From positions 1 through 41,701 of the forward strand of contig CANHNQ010000016.1 of NCBI GenBank assembly GCA_947462095.1: DNA of 41,701 nucleotides. The letters are read 5' to 3'. Under the pieces are notes generated by a model. That model ran no database searches, was not told the origin of the DNA, and saw nothing but the letters and a program-made list of their open reading frames with translations. The translations under genes were made by a program, and so were the position numbers. This stretch comes from Gemmatimonadota bacterium. GTDB lineage: Bacteria > Gemmatimonadota > Gemmatimonadetes > Gemmatimonadales > Gemmatimonadaceae. Positions 1 to 9,372 of the stretch are shown here, piece by piece (the first letter of the stretch is position 1; each line of letters opens with the position of its first letter).

Positions 1-1720
1 CGAGCATGGCGATGGGGGTTTCGACCTCCGCCTGCACCGTCATCATCAGGTCGGCCATTTCGTCGATCACCACGACGATGTACGGCAATACGCCGCCGGC
101 ATAGGTGCGATCCTCGAAGGCCACCTCGAGATTGCGCGGTTTCTGAAGCGGAGCGCCCTCGCCGTCCGCGTGCTGCTGTACCCGACGATTGAACTCCTGC
201 AGGTTCCGACACGCGTTCGCTTCGAGCAAACGGTACCGGTCCTGCATTTCCATGACCGCCCACTTGAGCACGGACGCCGCATCGCGGTTGTCCGTAATCA
301 CTTTATGGCGCAGGTGCGGCAGCGTGTTGTACACGCTGAGTTCGACCATTTTGGGGTCGACCATCAAGAATCGCAGCGTGCGGGGCGTGTGCCGATACAC
401 GAGGCTCGTGATGATCGTGTTCACGCAGACGGATTTTCCGGACCCGGTCGCACCGGCGATCAGCAGGTGCGGCATCTTCGCGAGGTCGGCGATCACCGCG
501 CGCCCTTCGAGGTCTTTGCCGAGCGCAATCGGGAGCGCCGCGCGCATCTGCCGGAACTCGGACGATTCGAGTACCTCACGCAGCACCACCATCTCCGGCG
601 ACGGATTGGGGACTTCCACGCCAACGGCTCCCCGTCCCGGAATGGGAGCCACGATCCGGATGCTCGGTGCCCGCATGGCCAACGCCAGATCGTCCGCCAG
701 CGCCGCGATCTGGCGCACCTTCACGCCGGGCGCGGGCTCGATCTCAAACTGGGTGACCGTCGGTCCAGTTGTCCGGCCAACCAGTTCGCCGTCCACTTTG
801 AACGTACGCAGGGTGGTCATCAGCTTCTCACCGGCCATGTCCAGCTCGCGCTTTCCCACGTCCGCGTTTCGGGCGGGCGCGGCCGTGAGCAACGTCGTCG
901 GCGGCAGGTCGTCGCTGAACGGTGAGGGCTCAGACGACGCGTCAAGCGCCGCTTCAACCGCCGCCGGCACCGGACGCGGAGCATCCTTCGGCGGTTTCTT
1001 TGCTTTCACGCTGTCGCGCCCGATGTCGGGCACTGTGCTGCGCGCGTCCGTCGTGTCGAGGGCCAGCACGTCCCGAGCCAGCACGGGATCAATGGCCGGC
1101 AGTTCGTCAGGGGCAGGCTCGAGCTGCTGGGCGAGCGTGGGGCGCCGCCGACTGCTCACGACGGCACGCCCACCTGCCTCGGCCGCGCCGACCTCGCTGG
1201 AATCGGCCCGGCGTACCCCTGAACCAAGGAGGACCCGGATCGGATTCCAACGCAAGGTGGCTACCGTGAGGGCGCTGGTGGCCAAGAGGAAGAACACCCA
1301 GGCGCCGGCCGAGCCGAGCCCTTTGCGCAGGTAGTGCGCGGCGAAGCTTCCCCACAAGCCGGCACTGTCAGACGCCGACGGTTCGCCGCCGAGGGCAAGT
1401 CCGATCGCCACCGGTACCAACGTCACGGTCCCGGCGAAAAGCACCCCCCAGTCGCTGGCGTCGTCGGCGCGCGCAATGCGGCCAAACAGCGTGAGTGCCA
1501 CGACCACGCACCCTACGGCCACGATCGCCGCGCCGGGAATGCCGACCGTGCTCACGAGCGCGCAGCGCGCCCAGGTCCCCGCGGGTCCAAAGACGCCGGT
1601 CGCCTGGAGACACGACTGCGCGGCATCCGGCGCATTGAAGATCAGCGCACCGGCGAGAAACACCGCGAGCAGCGTCAGTGCGATCCCCGATAACTCTCGG
1701 CGCAGCACGGCGGATTCCAT
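1..1720 (-). CDS. ftsK: DNA translocase FtsK/SpoIIIE family (partial, C-terminus beyond window)
   Basis: Septal DNA pump of the FtsK/SpoIIIE family, which moves chromosome ends through the closing division septum. Reading from the ATG at 1720, 573 codons are present and the frame runs off the left edge. The N-terminus has four hydrophobic segments within about the first 175 residues (for example a Leu/Ala-rich helix at residues 10-28), the usual FtsK membrane anchor. A Pro/Ala-rich, low-complexity linker follows, then the motor domain. Its Walker A motif GATGSGKS lies at about 434-457, followed by VDPKMVELSVYN and the Walker B stretch VVIDEMADLM near 58-87. The gamma DNA-reading domain is not visible because the gene is truncated by the window. 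The start is 3 nt after the comB stop, so the two genes are probably coupled. Confidence 0.95.
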   Translation of the reverse strand, partial: MESAVLRRELSGIALTLLAVFLAGALIFNAPDAAQSCLQATGVFGPAGTWARCALVSTVGIPGAAIVAVGCVVVALTLFGRIARADDASDWGVLFAGTVTLVPVAIGLALGGEPSASDSAGLWGSFAAHYLRKGLGSAGAWVFFLLATSALTVATLRWNPIRVLLGSGVRRADSSEVGAAEAGGRAVVSSRRRPTLAQQLEPAPDELPAIDPVLARDVLALDTTDARSTVPDIGRDSVKAKKPPKDAPRPVPAAVEAALDASSEPSPFSDDLPPTTLLTAAPARNADVGKRELDMAGEKLMTTLRTFKVDGELVGRTTGPTVTQFEIEPAPGVKVRQIAALADDLALAMRAPSIRIVAPIPGRGAVGVEVPNPSPEMVVLREVLESSEFRQMRAALPIALGKDLEGRAVIADLAKMPHLLIAGATGSGKSVCVNTIITSLVYRHTPRTLRFLMVDPKMVELSVYNTLPHLRHKVITDNRDAASVLKWAVMEMQDRYRLLEANACRNLQEFNRRVQQHADGEGAPLQKPRNLEVAFEDRTYAGGVLPYIVVVIDEMADLMMTVQAEVETPIAML

Positions 1721-1723
1721 CCC

Positions 1724-2470
1724 TCAGTCCTCTTTGGAGGTCGCCGGCTCGAGCTGAAGCTGGCGCTCGTGGTACCGCACGGCCCGCTCATAGCGATCGA
1801 GCGTGAGGCACAGCTCCACGTCGCGCTCGAATCCCGCCGCGATCAGCGACCGCGCATGGGCCGCTTCGAGTGCCACCGAGGCGATGCCGCCCTGAAACGG
1901 CCGTTCGGCCATCTCGGCCACACGCGCCCCATCGCCGCGTGTGACCTCACGCCCCGCCGAGATGCCGCGCACGAGCCGCCCGGCACACACCAGATCCTCG
2001 AGCGCCACATGACGCTCATGGCCCGCGCAGATCATCGTCACATCGGCGCCACGCCCAGCGGCCAACCGTACCGCGGCCACTGTGGCCGCCACATTCACGA
2101 ACCCGGCGAAGAAGCAGGCCCGCGCGCCATGCGTGGCGGCCAAAGCCATCGTGCCGTTCGTCGTCGTGTACAGAATCGTCCGGCCGCCAACCGAGGCCGG
2201 TGTGTACTCGGCAGGCGAATTGCCCAAGTCAAATCCGTCGATCTTCACCATGCGCCGTTCGCCCGCCAGCTGCACTTCCCCTCGCGCGTAGGACTTCGCG
2301 CACGACGCCGTTTCATCCACCGTCTCAAATGGAATCACCGCTCGCGCTCCCGCATCGAGAGCCGCTGCCACGGTGGTGGCCGCACGAAGCACGTCGATCA
2401 CCACGACCACCCGATCCGCTACATCGGCCGGCACGACCAGCGCCTCACCGAGCAGCACATCGATGCGCAC
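1724..2470 (-). CDS. comB: 2-phosphosulfolactate phosphatase (ComB family)
   Basis: Member of the ComB family. Its founding enzyme removes phosphate from 2-phosphosulfolactate in coenzyme M biosynthesis, using Mg2+. The 248-residue length is normal for the family. Recognisable stretches are the N-terminal RIDVLLG, the VVVIDVLRAATTVAAAL helix, LGNSPAEY, the TTTNGT turn and MICAGH. The start is a GTG that overlaps the accC stop by one base (TAGTG on the minus strand), which indicates translational coupling. No other coenzyme M or sulfolactate gene is visible. The true substrate in this organism is therefore open; bacterial ComB homologues are widespread outside methanogens and may act on other sulfonates or phosphoesters. 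Family assignment is confident, substrate is not. Confidence 0.85.
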   Translation of the reverse strand: MRIDVLLGEALVVPADVADRVVVVIDVLRAATTVAAALDAGARAVIPFETVDETASCAKSYARGEVQLAGERRMVKIDGFDLGNSPAEYTPASVGGRTILYTTTNGTMALAATHGARACFFAGFVNVAATVAAVRLAAGRGADVTMICAGHERHVALEDLVCAGRLVRGISAGREVTRGDGARVAEMAERPFQGGIASVALEAAHARSLIAAGFERDVELCLTLDRYERAVRYHERQLQLEPATSKED

Positions 2471-3828
2471 TATGTCGGTTCCTTGAGCAGGTCAGATCCC
2501 TCGAACTCGAGCCACTTGGTGTGCACCTTCCCCGCTTTGAAACCGGGGTGCTGCATCACGCGGGCAAGAAACGGCATGGTCGTCTTCACGCCTTCGATGA
2601 CGAAACTCTCGAGGGCGATCTGCATGCGCTTGAGCGCCTCGTCCCGCGTGTTCCCCTGGACGATGAGCTTCGCAATCATCGAATCGTAGTACGGCGGCAC
2701 GGTGTAGCCGGCGTAGGCATGGGTATCCACCCGCACCCCGGGGCCACCGGGCTGATGGAACACCTCCAGCTTGCCGGGAGACGGCTGGAAATTGCGGCTC
2801 GGATCCTCGGCATTCACGCGGCACTCGATGACGTGACCACGAAACGCCGGGGTCGACATGACCGACAGCGGCAACCCCGAGGCGACGCGAATCTGCTCCT
2901 TCACGAGATCAACCCCCGTCAACATTTCGGTGACCGGGTGCTCAACCTGAATACGGGTGTTCATCTCCATGAAGAAGAACGATCCGTCTTCGTCGAGCAG
3001 CATTTCCACGGTGCCCGCCCCGACGTAGTTGATCGCTTTCGCCCCACGTACCGCCGCCTCGCCCATCCGCTCGCGGAGTTCCGGCGTCATGACCGGGCAC
3101 GGCGCCTCTTCGATCAGCTTCTGGTGTCGACGCTGCACGGAGCAATCGCGCTCACCGAGGTGAATCACGTTGCCGTGCATATCGCCCATCACCTGAAATT
3201 CGACATGGCGGGGGCGTTCGAGGAACTTCTCCACGTACACGTCGCCGTTGCCAAACGCCGAGAGCGCCTCGGAGCGCGCGAGCTGGAAGGAGCGGAGGAA
3301 GTCATCGGGATCGCGCGCGACGCGCATCCCCTTGCCACCGCCGCCGGCCGCCGCCTTGATGATGACCGGGAAGCCGATGCTACGGGCGAACTCCAGCGCC
3401 TCTTCCGGGTCGTCCACCGGCCCGGGTGATCCCGGCACGATCGGCACCCCGCACTCGGCCATCGCACGCCGGGCCGAGGCTTTGTCGCCCATCACGCGGA
3501 TCTGCTCCGGCGTGGGACCGATGAAGGCAATGCCCGAGGCGCGGCAGGTCTCGGCGAACTCCGCGTTTTCGGCGAGGAATCCGTAGCCGGGGTGGATCGC
3601 GTCCGCACCGGTGATCTCGGCCGCCGCGATCAATCGCGGGATCTTCAAGTACGAATCACGACCCGGGGCGGGCCCAATGCAGACGTCGTCGTCGGCGAAG
3701 CGCACATGCAGCGACTCGCGGTCAGCCTCGGAGTACACGGCGACCGTTTGGACATCGAGTTCACGGCAAGCGCGAATGACGCGGAGAGCGATCTCACCGC
3801 GGTTGGCGATTAGGACCTTTTTGAACAT
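2470..3828 (-). CDS. accC: acetyl-CoA carboxylase biotin carboxylase subunit
   Basis: Biotin carboxylase: ATP-dependent carboxylation of the biotin carried on AccB, the first half-reaction of acetyl-CoA carboxylase in fatty acid synthesis. The 452-residue protein begins [20 protein letters not shown], the classic AccC start. The ATP-grasp glycine loop [10 protein letters not shown] and the [40 protein letters not shown] and ECRVNAEDP blocks are all present. An in-frame ATG exists 87 nt upstream (3915), but it would add 29 unrelated residues and overlap pilT, so 3828 is preferred. It is separated from accB by pilT, which is unusual because accB and accC normally adjoin. It overlaps comB by one base downstream. 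Confidence 0.97.
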   Translation of the reverse strand: MFKKVLIANRGEIALRVIRACRELDVQTVAVYSEADRESLHVRFADDDVCIGPAPGRDSYLKIPRLIAAAEITGADAIHPGYGFLAENAEFAETCRASGIAFIGPTPEQIRVMGDKASARRAMAECGVPIVPGSPGPVDDPEEALEFARSIGFPVIIKAAAGGGGKGMRVARDPDDFLRSFQLARSEALSAFGNGDVYVEKFLERPRHVEFQVMGDMHGNVIHLGERDCSVQRRHQKLIEEAPCPVMTPELRERMGEAAVRGAKAINYVGAGTVEMLLDEDGSFFFMEMNTRIQVEHPVTEMLTGVDLVKEQIRVASGLPLSVMSTPAFRGHVIECRVNAEDPSRNFQPSPGKLEVFHQPGGPGVRVDTHAYAGYTVPPYYDSMIAKLIVQGNTRDEALKRMQIALESFVIEGVKTTMPFLARVMQHPGFKAGKVHTKWLEFEGSDLLKEPT

Positions 3829-3878
3829 GCCGTATGGTGGCAGGGTCCAAGCCCTGCCGCCAGTCCCGCCGCCACCAA

Positions 3879-5057
3879 TCAGGTCGCGGAGCTCCCTTGC
3901 CGGAATCCGTCCCAATTGGTATCGCTGGTGCCATCAACCCCCTGAATCCGGAGCGCGAACTCCGCCGGGTTGGTCGCATGGAAGAGCGCGCTCTCGTAGG
4001 AGATCACCCCGCGCGAATACCAGTTCATCAACGACTGATCGAAGCTCTGCATCCCGTAGGCCATGCTCCCCTCTTTGATCAGATCGGGGATATTGAGCGT
4101 CGACGACAGGTCGCGAATCTGGTCACGCACGGCCTCGGTGTTCACCAGCACCTCGCAGGCGGGCACACGCCCCGGCCGGTCGGCCCGAGGCACGAGGCGG
4201 AGCGAAACCACCGACGACAGCGCGTTCGCCAGCGCGAAACGCACCTCGTTCTGCTGATGCGGCGGATAGAAGGACAGGATGCGATTGATCGTGAGCGTCG
4301 CATCGGTCGTGTGCAGCGTCGAAAAGACGAGGTGACCGGTGCCGGCCGCCTTGAGGGCGACATCCAGCGTCTCGAGATCCCGAATTTCTCCGATCATGAT
4401 GACGTCGGGGTCCTGACGCAGCACACGACGCAGTGCCTGCGAGAACGACGCGGTGTCCGTTCCCACTTCCCGCTGATTGATGTGACTTTGTACGTCACGG
4501 TGCACGAACTCGATCGGATCCTCGATCGTGATGATGTTCGCGCTACGGCGCTCGTTGATGTGGTGCACCATGGCGGCCAGCGCGGTGCTCTTCCCGGAAC
4601 CGGTGACGCCGGTGACCAGCACCAACCCGCGCGGTTTGAGCGCCAACTGCTCAAGCACCGGCGGCAGGTTCAGGTCGCGGATGGACGCCGCCGCGTGCGC
4701 GATCGCGCGCATCGCAAAGGCCACCGTACCCTTCTGCTGGTAGACATTGACGCGGAACCGGCCGATCCCCGGGACGTTGATCGCGAAGTCTGACTCACGC
4801 ATCTCCACAAACTCACGGAGTTGCGCGGGTGGGAGCAGGTGCTCGGCGAGCGACCGGAGCTCCTCCGGGCGCATCGGTGGCATGTCCAGCGGGACGAGGT
4901 CCGAGTGCAATCGCAGCGTGGGGGGCCGTCCGACTTTTAAGTGCAGGTCGGACGCGCCCTCGCGCACCATGCGCTGCAGTGCGGCTTTCAGATCGAGGCC
5001 CGTGCCAGATCCCGTCGCGGTGACAGGAACTGGAGCGGCACCGGAGCCCATCGTCAT
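3879..5057 (-). CDS. pilT: type IV pilus retraction ATPase PilT/PilU
   Basis: Hexameric cytoplasmic ATPase of the GspE/PilT secretion superfamily that powers retraction of type IV pili (twitching motility). The 392-residue protein has the N-terminal PilT PAS-like region ([12 protein letters not shown] at about 35-46), Walker A GVTGSGKS at 150-157, the Asp box [10 protein letters not shown] at 175-184, Walker B with [14 protein letters not shown] at about 214-227, and the His box STLHTTDA. The retraction motif region reads AVRDQIRD, close to the PilT AIRNLIRE consensus. The first in-frame ATG (5057) gives a plausible start. It lies 11 nt after accB and 50 nt before accC on the same strand. No other pilus gene is in the window, so its partners are elsewhere. 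PilU is the alternative name. Confidence 0.9.
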   Translation of the reverse strand: MTMGSGAAPVPVTATGSGTGLDLKAALQRMVREGASDLHLKVGRPPTLRLHSDLVPLDMPPMRPEELRSLAEHLLPPAQLREFVEMRESDFAINVPGIGRFRVNVYQQKGTVAFAMRAIAHAAASIRDLNLPPVLEQLALKPRGLVLVTGVTGSGKSTALAAMVHHINERRSANIITIEDPIEFVHRDVQSHINQREVGTDTASFSQALRRVLRQDPDVIMIGEIRDLETLDVALKAAGTGHLVFSTLHTTDATLTINRILSFYPPHQQNEVRFALANALSSVVSLRLVPRADRPGRVPACEVLVNTEAVRDQIRDLSSTLNIPDLIKEGSMAYGMQSFDQSLMNWYSRGVISYESALFHATNPAEFALRIQGVDGTSDTNWDGFRQGSSAT

Positions 5058-5068
5058 GTCATCGCGTC

Positions 5069-5569
5069 TCAGCCGGTCGGATCCAGGCGGTAGAGCACTT
5101 GCCCGTATTCGACCGCATGCGCATCGGTGACGTTCACTTCGCGCACCACGCCGTCGAACTCGGACTCGAGCTCATTCATGATCTTCATCGCTTCGATGAT
5201 GCACACGATCTGACCCTTGCTGATACGATCGCCGACGTTGACATACGGCTTCGCACCCGGCTCGGGAGCAGAATAATACGTGCCCACCATCGGCGACTTG
5301 ATCTCAAGGAGCGCGACCTTCGGTGCCTCGGCCTTCGGCGCCACGGCCACACCCTCTCCGGCTGGACGCTCCGAGCCGCCAGCGGGCAACACCGGCGCCA
5401 TCGGAACGGGAGCGGCCATCTGGGGAGCGACCGTCAGGGCCGCCACGCGCTGCTGGGAGCTCTTCGAGATGCGGAGCTTCATCCCCTTGTCTGAGGAGAT
5501 CTCGATGGAATCCACCGTAGAGCCGTCGAGCATCTCGATCAGCTTCTTCACGTAGCGCAGGTCGATCAT
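5069..5569 (-). CDS. accB: acetyl-CoA carboxylase biotin carboxyl carrier protein
   Basis: BCCP subunit of acetyl-CoA carboxylase, the swinging-arm carrier of biotin between AccC and the carboxyltransferase. It is 166 residues long. A helical N-terminus (IDLRYVKKLIEMLDGS) is followed by a Pro/Ala-rich linker at about 48-88 and a C-terminal biotinyl-lipoyl domain. The biotin attachment motif EAMKIM places the modified lysine at residue 129. KSPMVGTYYSAP is the usual entry to the domain. The gene starts 54 nt after the end of the M24 peptidase gene and has no obvious Shine-Dalgarno sequence. pilT follows 11 nt downstream. Confidence 0.97.
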   Translation of the reverse strand: MIDLRYVKKLIEMLDGSTVDSIEISSDKGMKLRISKSSQQRVAALTVAPQMAAPVPMAPVLPAGGSERPAGEGVAVAPKAEAPKVALLEIKSPMVGTYYSAPEPGAKPYVNVGDRISKGQIVCIIEAMKIMNELESEFDGVVREVNVTDAHAVEYGQVLYRLDPTG

Positions 5570-5623
5570 GGCGGGGAAGTCAAAGGGAGGTCATCGGCGC
5601 AGAGCACGCCGAGCGTACAGGCA

Positions 5624-6736
5624 TCAGGAGAGCTCGTGCAGGTCACGCGGGTATCCCGTCAGGATACGCGGACCCGCATCGGACAAGTACACGTTATCCT
5701 CGATTCTCACCCCGCCCCAGCCCGCCCGATAGATCCCGGGCTCGATCGTCACCACCGTTCCGGCAGCGAGGGGAGTCTCGACGACGCGGCTGAGGCGAGG
5801 TGCTTCGTGCACTTCCAGCCCGATCCCATGACCGAGCGAATGTCCGAAGGCCTCACCAAATCCGCGACTGTCAATGTAGTCTCTCGCAACCGCATCTGCA
5901 GCCATCCCCGTCATTCCAACCCGAATCGCGCCCGAAGCGCGTGCATTTGCCTCGCGCACGACGTCGTAGACCTCCCGCTGCCCGTCGGTCGCGCGTCCAA
6001 GCACGAACGTGCGCGTAATGTCCGAGCAATAGCCCGCCGTGACGGCTCCGAAGTCGAGCAGGACGAAATCCCCCGTTTCGAGCACCCGCTCGCTGGTACG
6101 GGCGTGCGGAAGCGCCGACCGCGGCCCGGACGCGACGATACTGGGGAACGGAAAGGCCTCGCTCCCGGCTTCGCGAAGGTGGCGTTCGAGGATACCCGCC
6201 ACGGCCGTTTCGGTGAGCCCCGGGTGAAGCATCGGCACGGTCAGCCGCAGTGCGGTTTCCGCCATGGCCACAGCGCGCTCGATGAGCACCACTTCGCCAG
6301 GGTCTTTCACGGCGCGCAGCGTTTCCACGATCTCCGTCGTCGGACGCCACGACCAGCGCGCGCCCTGCTCCAGGAGTCTGGCAAAATCCTGATGCACGAG
6401 GCCCATCGACTCGAAGCCGATCCGCTCCACACTCACCAGGGCCCCGAGCTGTGCCCAGAGCCCCGTCCACAGGTTGGCGCGTTCGATCCGGATCATCGCG
6501 TGCCCGCCGACCTCCTCCTCGACCTGCGTGGCGTACCGGAAGTCGGTCATCAGCACGCAGTCCTTGGCGGTGATCACCAGCAACGCATTGCTGCCCGAAA
6601 AGCCCGTGAGATAACGGATGTTGGCCAGCGAGGTGACCAACAACGCGTCAAGGTCGGCTCTGGCCAGCGCATCGCGAAGTGCCGCCAGCCGCGTCGGCCG
6701 GGGCTCGGTCGGCGCGGGGACGCCGTGGTCGCTCAC
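5624..6736 (-). CDS. pepQ: M24B family metallopeptidase (Xaa-Pro aminopeptidase / Xaa-Pro dipeptidase)
   Basis: Cytoplasmic pita-bread fold peptidase that releases residues N-terminal to proline or splits Xaa-Pro dipeptides. It has 370 residues. The creatinase-like N-terminal domain (residues about 15-145) includes the NIRYLTGFSGSNALL block. The C-terminal catalytic domain carries all five dinuclear metal ligands of the family: Asp228 (LLDFGA), Asp239 (CSDITRT), His303 (GHSLGHGIGLEVHE), Glu332 (TIEPGIY) and Glu346 (GVRIEDNV). Its start overlaps the aroQ stop by 4 nt (ATGA). The aroQ-pepQ-(efp)-accB-accC order is common in bacteria; here no efp follows. The sequence alone does not separate aminopeptidase P from prolidase. 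Confidence 0.92.
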   Translation of the reverse strand: MSDHGVPAPTEPRPTRLAALRDALARADLDALLVTSLANIRYLTGFSGSNALLVITAKDCVLMTDFRYATQVEEEVGGHAMIRIERANLWTGLWAQLGALVSVERIGFESMGLVHQDFARLLEQGARWSWRPTTEIVETLRAVKDPGEVVLIERAVAMAETALRLTVPMLHPGLTETAVAGILERHLREAGSEAFPFPSIVASGPRSALPHARTSERVLETGDFVLLDFGAVTAGYCSDITRTFVLGRATDGQREVYDVVREANARASGAIRVGMTGMAADAVARDYIDSRGFGEAFGHSLGHGIGLEVHEAPRLSRVVETPLAAGTVVTIEPGIYRAGWGGVRIEDNVYLSDAGPRILTGYPRDLHELS

Positions 6737-7173
6737 GCGCGCCGACGCAGCGTGGAGACCAGCCCCCGCAGCGCGAATGCATAGCCGTCCGCGCCGAGGC
6801 CGGTCACGGAACCGATGGCCACGCCCGCGAGCATGCTGTGGTGCCGCTCCGGTTCGCGTGCATACACGTTCGACAGGTGAACCTCTACGAACGGAATCGA
6901 CGTGGCGGTGAAGGCATCACGCAGCGCGAGGCTGGTGTGCGTATAGGCGCCCGCGTTGACGACCACCCCCTGCACCACGCCGCGCCACCCGTGCAGGATA
7001 TCGATCAGAGTCCCTTCGGTATTCGACTGGGCGAGCTCCAGCCGGACCCCGAGTTCCGCTGCGACGTGCGCGAGTCCGGTGTTGATGTCATCGAGCGTCG
7101 CCGACCCGTAAATCTGAGGTTCACGGGTGCCCAACAAATTGAGATTCGGTCCGTTCAGAATCCCGATGATCAT
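6733..7173 (-). CDS. aroQ: type II 3-dehydroquinate dehydratase
   Basis: Third step of the shikimate pathway: dehydration of 3-dehydroquinate to 3-dehydroshikimate by the type II (dodecameric) enzyme. It has 146 residues, the usual size. The N-terminal GILNGPNLNLLGTREPQIYG contains the lid arginine and catalytic tyrosine region. NAGAYTHTSLALRDA is the substrate-binding block, and EVHLSNVYAREPERHHS carries the conserved histidine and arginine. The ATG overlaps the stop of the upstream TPR gene by 4 nt, and its own stop overlaps pepQ by 4 nt, so the three are coupled. Confidence 0.97.
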   Translation of the reverse strand: MIIGILNGPNLNLLGTREPQIYGSATLDDINTGLAHVAAELGVRLELAQSNTEGTLIDILHGWRGVVQGVVVNAGAYTHTSLALRDAFTATSIPFVEVHLSNVYAREPERHHSMLAGVAIGSVTGLGADGYAFALRGLVSTLRRRA

Positions 7174-9110
7174 GGATTTCCGAGTCCTTTCAACCAGGCG
7201 GAAAACTGGGCGAGATCGTCGCTTACGGTGGGCGGGACGGGGTCCGGTGCCGGCGCAGACGCGAGCGTCTCGCTGGGCGTTGGAGCAGGTGGCTGCGGCT
7301 CAGCCGCGGCGCTCGCGGGGTCGGGAAAGAACCGATCGAAGGAAAACGGTCCGCCAGAGTCCCGGACGGCCGCCGAGGCAATGGGTGTCGCCGGGCGAAT
7401 GGGTGTCGGTACGCGCGTCACGCCACCCAGCATCACCTCTTCAAACGGCGACGCACCACCGACCTGCGTTGTTTCGTCCATCGGTGCGAACGCGTCGGCG
7501 AGCGCGCGCGCAGCGCGATCATCGTGCTCGGGGGCCTCTGCCCCCCCGAACAACGCCGCGAGACCCTCCGACGGTGCGTCGACTGGGGCCGACGCTCGCG
7601 GTGGAGTACGCCTCGGGACGCGACGCAATGCGAGCCGACTGAAGCGTTCGCGCGCGGTCATGGGCACGGTTGCCGCGTCGGATGACTCCGCCCCTCCATG
7701 CACAGGCGTTCCGATCGGAGTGGCCGACAAGGGTGTCGCGAACGGCAGCGGGGCACTCGGCACCACCGTGGAGGAGTCGCCCGCCGCGGTTCCGATTGCG
7801 GGTGTCCCGAGGAACGGCGACGGGTACACGGGGAGGGATGCCTCCGCCGGCACCGCCTCGGCCGCAAGGCGGACCTGCAACTCGGCCAGACGCGACGTCA
7901 GCATTGGATCGTACGGACGGCGGCGCACCAGCTCCTCGTACACCGTCACGGCCCGTGCGGTGAAGCCCTGCGACACGAGCAGTTCACCCATCGTTTCCGT
8001 GAGGAAGGCCGGATTCTGCTCCTCCGGCATCGAGGCCCCGAAGCGCAATTCGAGGGGGAGCGAGTCCGGGTCGACATCGTCATAGAGGGCGTGGGTCTCG
8101 TCGAGGGGTACCGTCGCCTCCGGCGCCTCGACCATGCCGCCGTCTATCGCGATGTCCGTCGCCAACGTATCGGCCGGCTCAAGCGGCGACAGATCGTCGT
8201 GCTCCGCTCGCGCCGGGCGCGGATCTCCCGGCTCGAGCCCGAACGCGGCGACAGCATCCGGCGTCATCACGGCGACAAGCGGGGGCGTGATGGGGCGCGG
8301 CGCAGTGACGCGCGCGACCAGCGCGGTCGTATCTGGCCATTCGGGCGCGATGAGCCCTTCCTCGAACGGCCCCTCGTCGGTACCCGCGTTGCTGAAGGCG
8401 AAGGGATCGTCGCCCACCGACTCCACCGGACCGTCCACGGCTTCACCCACCTCGCCCTCCGAGGCCGCGATGGGGTCACTCGCGACGACCGGGACCTCGA
8501 CCGCCTCATTCACCCGAAGCCGGGCGGTGATCGCCTCGAAATCCACCGAGCGCAACGCCGCGTCAGGCGTGGGGGTGGCCCCCAGCCCGATAGGGGCCAT
8601 CGAGAACGGCGGCGTGAGCGGCGATGAGGCCTGCGCCACGGACGACGGGGGCGTGCCCCCCACCGACGACGCGAGCGCCGCCGCTTCGGGGACGACCCGT
8701 ACGACCGAGGCCGGCGTGGCGAGCGTCGCCAACTGGGCGGCGATATCGTCGTTCCGCGGGTCCGCTTCAAGGACACGTTCATACCAGCGGCGCGCGCCAA
8801 GGGTGTCCCCTTCCAGCTTGGCAATGTCGCCCAGATGGCGGAGCGCCTTCAGGTTTTCCGGGTCGAGGGCGAGTGCTTGCTCAAATACGGTACGCGCCTC
8901 GGACAGTTCGCCCGATTCGTACAGCGCTTGGCCAAACACGATGTACCCGCTCATGTGCTCGGGCTGCTTCGGCAAGAACTCCCGGCAGAGGGCAATGGCC
9001 TCCGTCAGGGTCCCCGCCTTCCGCAGCTCGTTCGCCAAGGGGGCGAAGTAGCGACGCGGGTTTTCCTCGAACTTTTTCCGGAGTTCGTCGATCCGGGCAG
9101 CAGTGCTCAT
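7170..9110 (-). CDS. TPR protein with long Pro/Ala/Asp-rich low-complexity region (unknown function)
   Basis: Not recognised as a named protein. It has 646 residues and no signal peptide. Residues about 1-135 form tetratricopeptide repeats (GQALYESGELSEARTVFEQA, LGDIAKLEGDTLGARRWYER). A long, probably disordered stretch rich in Ala, Pro, Ser, Glu and Asp follows. One further TPR-like unit lies at about 370-425 (FLTETMGELLVSQGFTARAV). A second low-complexity stretch leads to a short conserved-looking C-terminus, FSAWLKGLGNP. It heads the run TPR-aroQ-pepQ-accB-pilT-accC-comB-ftsK and faces ppiD across a 262 bp divergent gap. The architecture resembles the TPR gene at 12824-15421. A scaffold role is a guess. 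Confidence 0.8.
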   Translation of the reverse strand: MSTAARIDELRKKFEENPRRYFAPLANELRKAGTLTEAIALCREFLPKQPEHMSGYIVFGQALYESGELSEARTVFEQALALDPENLKALRHLGDIAKLEGDTLGARRWYERVLEADPRNDDIAAQLATLATPASVVRVVPEAAALASSVGGTPPSSVAQASSPLTPPFSMAPIGLGATPTPDAALRSVDFEAITARLRVNEAVEVPVVASDPIAASEGEVGEAVDGPVESVGDDPFAFSNAGTDEGPFEEGLIAPEWPDTTALVARVTAPRPITPPLVAVMTPDAVAAFGLEPGDPRPARAEHDDLSPLEPADTLATDIAIDGGMVEAPEATVPLDETHALYDDVDPDSLPLELRFGASMPEEQNPAFLTETMGELLVSQGFTARAVTVYEELVRRRPYDPMLTSRLAELQVRLAAEAVPAEASLPVYPSPFLGTPAIGTAAGDSSTVVPSAPLPFATPLSATPIGTPVHGGAESSDAATVPMTARERFSRLALRRVPRRTPPRASAPVDAPSEGLAALFGGAEAPEHDDRAARALADAFAPMDETTQVGGASPFEEVMLGGVTRVPTPIRPATPIASAAVRDSGGPFSFDRFFPDPASAAAEPQPPAPTPSETLASAPAPDPVPPTVSDDLAQFSAWLKGLGNP

Positions 9111-9372
9111 CGGTCCAGCGCCCTCAGGTGATGTTTCCCGGCCCGTTGCGAGGCACCCGTTCCGTCAGTGTGACAGGCCCCTGGCAACAACTTATTCTCG
9201 GCGACCGTTCCGGGAAGTCATTCGGTGATGAAGTGGTACATCGGCTCCGCTCGTCTTGCTATTCGCGACGGACGGCGGCTAGCTTGCAAGACTCTTCGGC
9301 ATACGCCTCTCCCATGGAGGTGCGTGTGCCTTTCTGTTTGTCCAGCTTTCCCGCCCCAAGGAGTCTCGCCCC
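9111..9372. promoter_or_regulatory. divergent intergenic region with ribosome binding site for ppiD
   Basis: This 262 bp gap separates the minus-strand TPR-aroQ run from plus-strand ppiD, so both promoters must lie here. A clear Shine-Dalgarno AAGGAG at 9358-9363 sits 9 nt before the GTG at 9373 and selects that codon over the ATG at 9385. No convincing -35/-10 pair could be assigned by eye for either direction; the AT-poor sequence offers only weak matches. Confidence 0.55.
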
